A stretch of 5,851 bases of DNA from an uncultured Paraglaciecola sp. (GCA_905479025.1 CAJQKX010000082.1:1-5851); one strand, 5' to 3'. Numbered from the stretch's first letter, positions 1 through 5,851 are shown. Notes: generated from the letters alone by a model not told the origin. Program-made: numbers and translations.

Positions 1-394
1 AAAGATTTTTAGGCACCGCAACCATTTCTGCATGTTTACCGTTAGAGACCACACGCTGGCCGATCGAGAATGCATCAGTACGACTTTCAAGCACTCGGCC
101 GACATTGCAGTAACCTAACGGGAGGGGCGTGTCTAACTTGTTCTTGACCGCATCGATAGTCGGCATAAGGCCATCGGTTTGGACCTTTTCGAGTACTTGC
201 TTAACTTTATCTGGCTGCGAGCGCGCTTTCTGAATTAAATTGCCTTTACCAAAATCGACCAGCATTCGTTCGGTGCCAGCGGAGACAAGAGTGCTTGTCG
301 TTTGAATAAGGACAGAACCCGAACCCAGCGATGGGCAAGGTACGTCTTCTAAAATGGTATCGCCTGTTTTTAAATTCTGTAGAACTTGTTTCAT
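1..394 (-). CDS. Bi-domain oxidoreductase (zinc-type alcohol dehydrogenase plus Gfo/Idh/MocA), N-terminal part, cut by window edge
   Basis: Reading from the ATG at 394-392 gives 131 residues, starting MKQVLQNLKTGD, with no stop before the window edge. The visible part is the GroES-like N-terminal half of a medium-chain dehydrogenase: LVSAGTER at residues 37-44, the PLGYCNVGRVLE block at about 92-103, and the IGQRVVSNGKHAE loop at about 111-123. In the family I recognise, this half is followed by a nucleotide-binding fold and then a Gfo/Idh/MocA-type domain, about 700 residues in all. Such genes recur in exopolysaccharide clusters, often beside a heparinase II/III-like gene; their substrate is not known to me. 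The enzyme should be cytoplasmic and NAD(P)-dependent, perhaps modifying a sugar precursor. The start lies 12 nt after the acyltransferase stop, with only a weak upstream GGTA as ribosome site. GC is about 47% by hand count, clearly above its neighbours. The family call is fairly sure, but the second domain is not visible. Confidence 0.85.
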   Translation of the reverse strand, partial: MKQVLQNLKTGDTILEDVPCPSLGSGSVLIQTTSTLVSAGTERMLVDFGKGNLIQKARSQPDKVKQVLEKVQTDGLMPTIDAVKNKLDTPLPLGYCNVGRVLESRTDAFSIGQRVVSNGKHAEMVAVPKNL

Positions 395-406
395 TATTTA
401 TACCAA

Positions 407-892
407 TTAATTATTTTTTCTATAACGTATAAATTTAGCCGGGTTACCGGCCACTATTGAGTTTGGCTCTACATCCTTCGTAACCACAGAACCAGCAGCA
501 ATAACAGCTCCAGCACCCACAATTATACCGTGTAAAACAATCGCACCATGACCAACCCAACAACCGTCATTAAAAATAGTTGTTTTAAAATCGTCCCTAC
601 CAGAATACCTAATAGGGCCAGTAATATAATCAATCTTATGATCACCACCAACAACTGCCACGCTAGAGGCAAACATGACATCGTTTCCAATAATTATTTC
701 AGCCCCCAAATGACAGTTGAACCCCATATAAAAATTCTTGCCAATTTTAATAGAGCGCCCGCTAGAAGTCCGACACCCACTAGCGCAAAAAAAACCGCTC
801 CCTACTGAGAGGCTAGAATTAGAACACTTCAGAACCAACAAGCGATATTGGCCAACAAAAAAACGTCTAAGTTTTTTAATTATTAAGATCAT
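407..892 (-). CDS. Hexapeptide-repeat O-acyltransferase (left-handed beta-helix, WcaF/Maa-like)
   Basis: This 161-residue protein very likely transfers an acetyl (or other acyl) group from acyl-CoA to a sugar hydroxyl of the repeat unit, in the cytoplasm. Imperfect hexapeptide repeats run from about residue 48 (IKIGKN, then IIIGND) to the C-terminal helix turns around IIVGAGAVIAAGSVVTKDV. GGDHKID at 83-89 holds the expected catalytic histidine, H85, followed by the loop with GPIRYSGRDDF. The closing signature is SIVAGNPAKFIR at 145-156. Length is normal for the single-domain family, and the protein ends just after the signature. A basic, hydrophobic N-terminus (KKLRRFF, then RLLVLK) could contact the membrane. 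The ATG is 1 nt after the glycosyltransferase stop with no convincing ribosome site, so translation is probably coupled. An 8-T run on the coding strand spans codons 33-36. The fold is near certain; acetate as donor and the acceptor sugar are inference. Confidence 0.92.
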   Translation of the reverse strand: MILIIKKLRRFFVGQYRLLVLKCSNSSLSVGSGFFCASGCRTSSGRSIKIGKNFYMGFNCHLGAEIIIGNDVMFASSVAVVGGDHKIDYITGPIRYSGRDDFKTTIFNDGCWVGHGAIVLHGIIVGAGAVIAAGSVVTKDVEPNSIVAGNPAKFIRYRKNN

Positions 893-893
893 T

Positions 894-2045
894 TTATAAG
901 CAATCCAATATTACTTTATCAATGATTTTAATTTGATAAGCCGGATTATAGTATTTTTGAATTATAGATCGACAATCGTCAAAAGTCTTTGCCCTATCCT
1001 GCGAGGCCCAATAATTAATTTTCGAAACCATATCATCTACATCACCTTTCTTGTAAAAGCCCCCGTTTACACCATCAATGATTGCCTCATATTCCGGCTT
1101 ATGTGTAGAAAAATCATCATGTGTGACAACAGGCGTGCCATATGTAAGGGAGTGAATACCTGATAAACCAATATCTCCCGGCACAACAAAAACATCAGAC
1201 ATCGATATAAGTAAGGCTATCTCATTCTCATCGTAACAAGCCCCATAAAAAACAACTTGCCCACTAACAGATAGCGTTTCTGCTCGCCTCTCTACCACCG
1301 CTTTCTCAGGGCCGTCACCAATGATGATAAGTCTATAGACTGAACTGCTATCCACGGTCAAACGGTGAAGTGCATCGATAAGTAAATCAAAACGCTTGTC
1401 GCGTGTTACACGACCACTCGCAATAATAATTTTTTCATTTTCGCTTATGCCAAGCTGGATTTTTTTCTCAACGATATGCTCTGGCTTAATGGAAGAAAGC
1501 CGAGCTGTCTGGTCACAGTAATCCAGAGAATTATAGATGACATGAAGTTTTTTGGCCGAGTAACCCTTATCAACCAATATTTTTTTTGCATGGTTGCCAT
1601 AAAGTAGGAGCCCATTAGCTAACTTATAAAAGCAAAACCTCAGTCTTCCTTTAATTCCTCGCTCATTAACTCTAAAACCATGTGTCCAAAAATAAACTTT
1701 TTTACCCCTTAATCGAGCCAAAATAACGGCTACCCATGTCGATAAAAAATACATATTTCCCAACAAAATTAACACGCTATATTTGCGCCCAATAGCTGTC
1801 GAAATAATTCCTCTCTGCCAAAGGATATTCTTGGTTAACCAAAAATTTTGAAGTCGGTTCCAATGCCTAGAGATATTCTCTCCAGAGGAAGGGTCGCTGG
1901 ACAGCACTTTGATAGATGAAATGTTCGAACACTCATCTGAGAAAATACTATATCGAATATCTATATTTCGATCTTTACATAGCTCAGTAAATACAGCTTT
2001 TCTATAATGGGCTATGTAGTGATATGCAATAGCTACCTCCTTCAT
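894..2045 (-). CDS. Family-4 glycosyltransferase (GT-B fold)
   Basis: This 383-residue protein has the two-domain GT-B layout expected of a retaining, nucleotide-sugar-dependent glycosyltransferase at the cytoplasmic face of the inner membrane. The N-terminal acceptor domain (about 1-200) contains HYIAHYRKAVF at 9-19, FWTHGFR at 119-125, and the linker VIYNSLDY at 169-176. The C-terminal donor domain opens with IASGRVTRDKRFDLLIDAL at 208-226, including the phosphate-binding R212 and K217. It continues with LIIIGDGPE at 239-247 and VPGDIGLSGIHSLTYGTPV at 288-306. The usual E-x7-E pair is absent: by alignment its positions are G290 and H298. I recall the same His variant in a subset of GT4 enzymes, so this is a subfamily trait rather than damage. 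The start overlaps the previous stop (ATGA, 2042-2045) and is preceded by GGGGGAG and AGGTG, so the start is well supported. Sugar donor and linkage cannot be read from the sequence. Confidence 0.92.
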   Translation of the reverse strand: MKEVAIAYHYIAHYRKAVFTELCKDRNIDIRYSIFSDECSNISSIKVLSSDPSSGENISRHWNRLQNFWLTKNILWQRGIISTAIGRKYSVLILLGNMYFLSTWVAVILARLRGKKVYFWTHGFRVNERGIKGRLRFCFYKLANGLLLYGNHAKKILVDKGYSAKKLHVIYNSLDYCDQTARLSSIKPEHIVEKKIQLGISENEKIIIASGRVTRDKRFDLLIDALHRLTVDSSSVYRLIIIGDGPEKAVVERRAETLSVSGQVVFYGACYDENEIALLISMSDVFVVPGDIGLSGIHSLTYGTPVVTHDDFSTHKPEYEAIIDGVNGGFYKKGDVDDMVSKINYWASQDRAKTFDDCRSIIQKYYNPAYQIKIIDKVILDCL

Positions 2046-2878
2046 TCACCTACTCCCCCACTACTAATCTTTTTATTTACAACTTTAATTTGATCTATAA
2101 AATCATTAGTTGCCAGCCACCACTCCCAATTTTCATCCCATTTCGGCGAACCCCGCTTTTGCGACCAAATCACAAGACCATCAGCATTTTCATATACAAA
2201 ACGTAATTGCTCTTTCCAAAATTCACCATTAATAAAGTCACCACCAGACAAGCGGTTACTGAAATGGATTTGTGGCCACAAAAAAACGATAACAGGCTTA
2301 TCATATCTCCGTGCTTCTGCGATCATTCCCTCTGCATAAATTTTCCACTCATCAACATTATGACTGAATGTATAAAGAGAGGGGAAAATCACATCTACTT
2401 CATCTGCCAACGCCTGTAATTGCAGATTAGTTTTTTTAAGCCTCTCCAGACGCTCCCCACCTTTTAAAAATTGTCTGTAACCTCTCTGCGGGACAGTAGA
2501 ATAATATCCAATCTTTGTATCTGGATGATACTGACGAAAGCGCTTAGCTATAGTGACCAATCTAGTGATACCAAGATCAACCGTATCAACCGTTTTCATT
2601 TTATAATGCTCAACATCTAAACATATCAAGCTCTCTTGAGGTTCATATTCCGAAAAATACTCTCCCATTTTACTACTGTCCAACGTGTCCTTAACCTTAC
2701 CTTTCGCCCAAAGAGATCGCTCGTAGATAATTGGCATATTGGAAAACCCAAGCGACTCCATCGAGATACGCTTACCATTCTCATCTGCATAACCGATACT
2801 TTGATATAAAGTAAATCCACTAACATTTAGGGAAAGAAAAGCTGAAAATAAAAACGCGTTTAAAGATACCTTAATCAT
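2042..2878 (-). CDS. Secreted GH56 (hyaluronidase)-like TIM-barrel protein, putative glycosidase
   Basis: This 278-residue protein begins with a likely Sec signal peptide: a short n-region MIK, a hydrophobic stretch to about residue 19, and possible cleavage near NVSG|FTLYQ (residue 21). The mature part resembles animal GH56 hyaluronidases in motif order: LICLDVEHY at 84-92, with D88 and E90 matching the catalytic D-x-E pair; GYYS at 124-127; DVIFPSLYTF at 162-171; KPVIVFLWPQ at 194-203; and NADGLVIWSQ at 231-240. These correspond to DFE, GYY, LFPSVY, VLPYYW and GADGFIIWG as I remember bee venom hyaluronidase. It has one cysteine (C86), so the disulfides of the animal enzymes are absent, and it is shorter. 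There is no lipobox. AAGGA lies 4 nt before the ATG, which overlaps the polymerase stop (ATGA). It may trim or release the polymer in the periplasm, as PslG or BcsZ do in other systems. The fold assignment is by memory; activity and substrate are inference. Confidence 0.72.
   Translation of the reverse strand: MIKVSLNAFLFSAFLSLNVSGFTLYQSIGYADENGKRISMESLGFSNMPIIYERSLWAKGKVKDTLDSSKMGEYFSEYEPQESLICLDVEHYKMKTVDTVDLGITRLVTIAKRFRQYHPDTKIGYYSTVPQRGYRQFLKGGERLERLKKTNLQLQALADEVDVIFPSLYTFSHNVDEWKIYAEGMIAEARRYDKPVIVFLWPQIHFSNRLSGGDFINGEFWKEQLRFVYENADGLVIWSQKRGSPKWDENWEWWLATNDFIDQIKVVNKKISSGGVGE
2046..2062 (-). promoter_or_regulatory. Ribosome binding site of the glycosyltransferase gene
   Basis: The coding strand before the ATG at 2045 reads GTGGGGGAGTAGGTGA. 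GGGGGAG or AGGTG can pair with the 16S tail at an acceptable distance. The site lies within the last codons (SSGGVGE) of the GH56-like gene, whose stop overlaps the start, so translation of the two is probably coupled. Confidence 0.5.
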
Positions 2879-4155
2879 TTATTCCTTGACCTATTAGCAA
2901 TTATTCTACGTGTCATAATAATCGAATGCAGTCGCTCCAAAATGATAGGGAATGCAAAAAGCCATTGACTACCAAGTAATGAACCCTGCTTAAAAGACAG
3001 TCCAAATTGAAAAATAGCCAGACCCAGAACAACAGCTACAAGATTTTTAGAATACTGACTATCTGTTATTTTAATAGTTTTTTTCACCATAACTACCACA
3101 TAAACAACTAAAGTAACCAACAAACTAAAACCGACTAAACCCTCTTCAGCAAGAATTTCCAGTGGTACTATATGAGGATAAAAACCGAGAATTTTGGGAT
3201 CAAATGCAGCAGAATTACCCAGACCAATAAGTAAAGACATAGGGTTTGAAGCCGCCTTACCAACCAAGCTAAAAGCCATATCCAACCGTGACCCATAAAC
3301 ACTTTGCAGGACATCCGCATTCCAACGATTGGCCCCTCCCTCAGAAATGCTTTCAAAGAGGATGATCGCAACACCTAGTACCAAGCCCCCAACTAATGTA
3401 ATACCTATAGTTCTTGATACAGAAAGCTCTTTAACAGTAAACGGCAACATAATAATCGACGTACCAATTGCTAACAGTAATTGACCTCTAGAGCCTGTCT
3501 TAATAATCAAAATACAGGCAAGCAATGCGACTACAGCTCTTATTAATTTCCAGAGCATAGATTTTTCTGACATTAGTAACACAGCAATAATAAATAGATA
3601 CCCTCCCAGCTCACTGAGCGCTAATGGAAGCCCGAGATTATCGGAACCCACTCCGCTACCTATAACTAAAGACCTAAACCCCCATTGAATCAGAAAATCA
3701 AATACGACAAGAAATGGAATAGCTACGAACAGAATCAGTTTAAAATTCTTATGTAACATTTCTTCCGACCGAATAATTTGCGGAACAATACCGACCAAAA
3801 CGATCCAATAGGGTAGCTGCATCATCCATTTATTGTATGCAAAACTGGATTGTGGCGACCACAATATAGACATCATAGACCAGGTAATAAGTGCAACGGT
3901 TAGAATCAATGCGGTATTTTTTTTGTAACGGACAGGAGATTTTTGAGGCAGCATCCGCAGGTAAGCGATGAAAACAATAGATCCTACAATCACATTAGTA
4001 ATGAAACCATATCTCTGAAAAAAAGAATGGCTAACAATTCCAAGCTGATCTAACCCAAACATAAAAAACGCAGAGGTCAATGAAAGTGCCGGCAGGTAAA
4101 TAGATACTGCAAACAGAAAAAATATAATCACTGCATAACTAATAAGAAGTATCAT
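2875..4155 (-). CDS. Wzy-type O-antigen/polysaccharide polymerase (O-antigen ligase superfamily membrane protein)
   Basis: This 426-residue protein is strongly hydrophobic, with roughly ten to twelve membrane segments along most of its length. It would join lipid-linked repeat units into polymer in the inner membrane, facing the periplasm. Family marks are IIKTGSRGQLLLAIG at 217-231 (the SRG at 222-224), then a long hydrophilic loop at about 268-330 with YGSRLDMAF (R290). The conserved YPHIVPLEILAEEGLVGF follows at 326-343, its His-containing PH motif preceding the G-x-G helix. This is the Wzy_C arrangement. The basic C-terminus (TRRIIANRSRNK) should be cytoplasmic. The ATG overlaps the pyruvyl transferase stop (TAATG, 4153-4157) with no clear ribosome site, so translation is probably coupled. 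Polymerase (Wzy) and ligase (WaaL) share this fold; the adjoining wzx-type gene and the rest of the cluster favour polymerase. An A8 run on the coding strand lies at codons 77-80. Confidence 0.88.
   Translation of the reverse strand: MILLISYAVIIFFLFAVSIYLPALSLTSAFFMFGLDQLGIVSHSFFQRYGFITNVIVGSIVFIAYLRMLPQKSPVRYKKNTALILTVALITWSMMSILWSPQSSFAYNKWMMQLPYWIVLVGIVPQIIRSEEMLHKNFKLILFVAIPFLVVFDFLIQWGFRSLVIGSGVGSDNLGLPLALSELGGYLFIIAVLLMSEKSMLWKLIRAVVALLACILIIKTGSRGQLLLAIGTSIIMLPFTVKELSVSRTIGITLVGGLVLGVAIILFESISEGGANRWNADVLQSVYGSRLDMAFSLVGKAASNPMSLLIGLGNSAAFDPKILGFYPHIVPLEILAEEGLVGFSLLVTLVVYVVVMVKKTIKITDSQYSKNLVAVVLGLAIFQFGLSFKQGSLLGSQWLFAFPIILERLHSIIMTRRIIANRSRNK
2879..2890 (-). promoter_or_regulatory. 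Ribosome binding site of the GH56-like gene
   Basis: The coding strand reads AGGTCAAGGAATAA immediately before the ATG at 2878. AAGGA is a good Shine-Dalgarno core with a short spacer of about 4 nt. It lies inside the last codons of the polymerase gene. Combined with the ATGA overlap, it allows both direct initiation and re-initiation, so this secreted protein may be made at a level not strictly tied to the polymerase. Confidence 0.5.
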
Positions 4156-5246
4156 TATTTGGAGTGTTCTTTAATAAAATTAGAAATAATCTGATAACCC
4201 TGCCTTGATTTCTTTCTAATAGAATCAGTTGAGTTGACCGCATTATCTACCGTCAACAAGGTATCCTTATTATTTACAAAATCAGACATCCATTTTTTGA
4301 CATGGCTAAAATCACCATCATAATCAGTCTGAAAATCAGAACGTCCAACCTGCTCAAAGAATCTTTTGGTTTTACCATGACTTGAAATACCAAAAGGTAT
4401 CGCGCCCAGCGCATAAGCAACAATCCCAACATGTAGTTTTGTTGTCACTACAGCATCAAATTGGCCGATTATAGCGGCTGTCGTCCAATGATCTTCCTTG
4501 CGGAGTAAGTAGTAATTCTGATGACCCTTAACAATATCTTCAATTGTCGACAAATTATTTTCAGCATGATCAAAAAACCAAAAAACATCGATATCGGATT
4601 GATCAGCCAACATTCCTACACTCAGAGCAAACTGCCTGACCTCTTGCTCATTTCCTTCTGAGATAGAAAAATGAATACCGATACGGACTTTTCCATTATC
4701 AGGAACTAATGACTGAGCTTTTAGTTTATGTGTTTCCTCTATAGCCTCAAGTTCTAGACAAATTGCCAAATCTGCTGTCACCTGAATTCGGGAAGCCTCA
4801 ACACCTAAACTAAGAAGAATTTCTTTACTTGGAATATCTCTCACACATATTTGTTTTGCACCGCCGCAAATGAATCGTACAAAAAAACCACCAAGCCTTG
4901 TTAATGAAGGACCAACACCAACACCTACGATCACATAGGGTATACCCATTAAACGCCATAATAATGCAGGGAAGGCATACCTCATTAGTTTCAATGTTTT
5001 TCTCAAATTATTAGGCGTGTCAACAAAGTAACCTCCACCACCAAGCACTGCCAAGCTCGGAGATAACAAAGAAAATATACTTGAAACCGGCCTGGCTTTT
5101 ATGTTTTCTTTCTCCGCATCGGATATCCACGGCGCCAAGACAATACAATCACCTTCACTTTCAACAAAACCAGAAACCATATCCAGTAATAACAAATCGC
5201 CAAAGTTGCTTGTGTTATAACATCCATGAACCATTATTTTTTTCAT
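4155..5246 (-). CDS. Polysaccharide pyruvyl transferase (WcaK/CsaB family)
   Basis: The 363-residue protein (starting MKKIMVHGCYN) probably transfers pyruvate from phosphoenolpyruvate to a sugar of the repeat unit, forming a ketal that adds negative charge. Family marks, numbered from this start, are GCYNTSNFGDLLLL at 8-21, AVLGGGGYF at 66-74, VIVGVGVGP at 105-113, a CVRD-x3-S block at 134-140, TADLA at 157-161, and TTKLHVGIVAYALGAIPFGIS at about 268-288. The KLH (270-272) carries the conserved His of the C-terminal half. There is no signal peptide, so it should be cytoplasmic. I chose the ATG at 5246-5244 because GGTGAGAG sits about 7 nt upstream of it. The ATG at 5261-5259, which would add MVRAR, has only a weak TAAG-like site. 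Its stop shares one base with the polymerase start. The family is clear; the acceptor sugar is not. Confidence 0.92.
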   Translation of the reverse strand: MKKIMVHGCYNTSNFGDLLLLDMVSGFVESEGDCIVLAPWISDAEKENIKARPVSSIFSLLSPSLAVLGGGGYFVDTPNNLRKTLKLMRYAFPALLWRLMGIPYVIVGVGVGPSLTRLGGFFVRFICGGAKQICVRDIPSKEILLSLGVEASRIQVTADLAICLELEAIEETHKLKAQSLVPDNGKVRIGIHFSISEGNEQEVRQFALSVGMLADQSDIDVFWFFDHAENNLSTIEDIVKGHQNYYLLRKEDHWTTAAIIGQFDAVVTTKLHVGIVAYALGAIPFGISSHGKTKRFFEQVGRSDFQTDYDGDFSHVKKWMSDFVNNKDTLLTVDNAVNSTDSIRKKSRQGYQIISNFIKEHSK

Positions 5247-5248
5247 TC

Positions 5249-5258
5249 TTGCTCTCAC
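5249..5258 (-). promoter_or_regulatory. Ribosome binding site deciding the pyruvyl transferase start
   Basis: On the coding strand, GGTGAGAG lies between two in-frame ATGs, ending about 5-7 nt before the second (5246-5244). It is the only good Shine-Dalgarno-like stretch near this gene. The first ATG (5261) is preceded by AATAAGTA, which pairs poorly. This supports the shorter protein and makes the gap to the flippase stop 32 nt rather than 17. Confidence 0.6.
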
Positions 5259-5278
5259 CATTACTTATTAAAAAGTTG

Positions 5279-5851
5279 TTATTTTTGTGATTTTTTTCTT
5301 ACCAGAACTATCAATTTTGACACCTCATTTCTACGGAATATAAATATCATAGCTGAGTAAACCAATGCAAATACAGTTCCTGCAAGAAAACTGTTAACGA
5401 TTGGATCGAATGTCAACAAACCTTCCACACTAAAATATATAGCCATTGACACAATACCTATAACAATCACCAAAGCTAATGTAGCCAATATCATCCTATT
5501 TGATAGACAAATAATTTTAGAGACAAGAATGATATTCAGCACTCCATATAAAAATCGGTAAATTGCAACCGTAAATGCAATGCTAGAAACCCCTCCTAGA
5601 TACCCTCCTAATAAAGCTGCAAGCATCGTCCCCAACGCATCAAAAATCAGTAAGCCTGACACCAATCTCCACCGCCCCCTGGCCTCTAGAAGTGATCGTC
5701 CAAGTGGAGCCGTTATTTTTGTTAGAAGACAAAGCATCATTAACTGTACAACAATAATAGCCTCATTCCATCGGCCAGCCCAAACAAAATCGATAATTGC
5801 TGGCATGACGCATACAGCACCAAAAGACACGCCTCCCATGATCAATAATAC
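5279..5851 (-). CDS. wzx: Wzx-type polysaccharide flippase (MATE/PST superfamily), C-terminal part, cut by window edge
   Basis: The frame is open to the right edge (5851) and ends at the TAA at 5281-5279, giving about 190 residues. A TTG at 5845 could be mistaken for a start, but coding continues upstream of it. Six hydrophobic segments are visible, starting approximately at IMGGVSFGAV, AIIVVQLMML, LVSGLLIFDA, GVSSIAFTVA, MILATLALVI and FLAGTVFALV. This is about half of the 12-14 segments of a full flippase (usually 450-500 residues). Typical landmarks are the PAIIDFVWAGRWNEAIIVVQ stretch (the family's P-x3-x(3)-G-x-W-x-A pattern) and PLGRSLLEARGRWR, like the p-x-g-x-L-x-A-x-G-R pattern of Wzx/WzxC-like proteins. 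The basic tail (RRNEVSKLIVLVRKKSQK) should be cytoplasmic. It would move undecaprenyl-linked repeat units across the inner membrane for the polymerase encoded two genes downstream. The gene symbol is by class, not by close homology. Confidence 0.85.
   Translation of the reverse strand, partial: VLLIMGGVSFGAVCVMPAIIDFVWAGRWNEAIIVVQLMMLCLLTKITAPLGRSLLEARGRWRLVSGLLIFDALGTMLAALLGGYLGGVSSIAFTVAIYRFLYGVLNIILVSKIICLSNRMILATLALVIVIGIVSMAIYFSVEGLLTFDPIVNSFLAGTVFALVYSAMIFIFRRNEVSKLIVLVRKKSQK

Noticed and set aside
395..406. TATAAA-like string upstream of the oxidoreductase as a promoter -10 box
   Set aside because: It sits directly against the start codon, leaving no room for a 5' leader, and no -35 partner is evident; AT-rich chance is the simpler reading.
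548..808. Plus-strand open frame of 86 codons
   Set aside because: It lies entirely within the acyltransferase gene on the other strand and has no recognisable domain or plausible ribosome site; it is a shadow frame.
933..1163. Plus-strand open frame of 76 codons
   Set aside because: It is antisense to the glycosyltransferase, which has clear family motifs across the same stretch; nothing recognisable is encoded.
2626..2826. Second minus-strand frame of 66 codons
   Set aside because: It is an out-of-frame reading within the N-terminal part of the GH56-like gene with no motif of its own.
3168..3374. Minus-strand hydrophobic frame of 68 codons within the polymerase gene
   Set aside because: It is a shifted reading of membrane-protein DNA; the polymerase frame carries the conserved YPH and SRG motifs here.
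5247..5281. Possible internal promoter in the largest intergenic gap
   Set aside because: The gap is only 17-32 nt and AT-rich. No paired -35 and -10 elements at proper spacing stand out, and the gene order fits a single transcript.
5081..5290. Plus-strand open frame of 69 codons
   Set aside because: It is antisense to the pyruvyl transferase N-terminus and the flippase C-terminus, with no domain and low-complexity composition.
5838..5851. TTG at 5845 and ATG at 5839 as starts of a short, complete membrane protein
   Set aside because: The frame stays open to the window edge and the sequence matches the C-terminal half of a flippase, so the gene is truncated by the window and does not start here.
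1..5851. Search for a JUMPstart/ops element, terminator hairpins, insertion-sequence ends, tRNA or CRISPR repeats
   Set aside because: I found no convincing example of any of these. The window is interior to the operon and essentially fully coding, so their absence is expected.

Overview
The window is an interior slice of a surface-polysaccharide (capsule, exopolysaccharide or O-antigen type) biosynthesis locus. All seven genes lie on the minus strand and are packed end to end, so transcription runs from position 5851 towards position 1. In that order they are: the C-terminal part of a Wzx-type flippase (cut by the right edge), a polysaccharide pyruvyl transferase, a Wzy/O-antigen-ligase-type membrane polymerase, a small secreted protein resembling family GH56 (hyaluronidase-like), a family-4 glycosyltransferase, a hexapeptide-repeat O-acyltransferase, and the N-terminal part of a bi-domain oxidoreductase (cut by the left edge).

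The genes look like one operon. Two junctions are 4-nt ATGA overlaps, one is a TAATG overlap, one gene pair is 1 nt apart, and the other two gaps are 12 and 17-32 nt. I see no promoter, terminator, RNA gene, mobile element or CRISPR in the window, and no stretch over 300 bases lacks a gene. The six genes from 407 to 5851 are AT-rich (about 30-40% GC in the lines I hand-counted). The partial oxidoreductase at the left edge counts to about 47% GC, which fits a variable, exchanged cassette meeting a more conserved flank.

The gene types suggest a Wzx/Wzy-dependent pathway. Lipid-linked repeat units would be built by glycosyltransferases (one is visible), decorated with pyruvate ketals and O-acetyl groups, flipped by Wzx and polymerised by Wzy in the inner membrane. 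The secreted glycosidase-like protein would act in the periplasm or outside the cell. No nucleotide-sugar synthesis, initiating transferase, Wza/Wzc export or regulatory genes fall inside the window.

A Gram-negative gammaproteobacterium, perhaps marine, is my best guess from the type of oxidoreductase and the gene set. That is inference; no gene here fixes the species. The most interesting item is the GH56-like gene. It carries a hyaluronidase-like series of motifs (D-x-E, GYY, FPSLY, G-x-V-I-W) in a bacterial polysaccharide operon, although GH56 is best known from animals.
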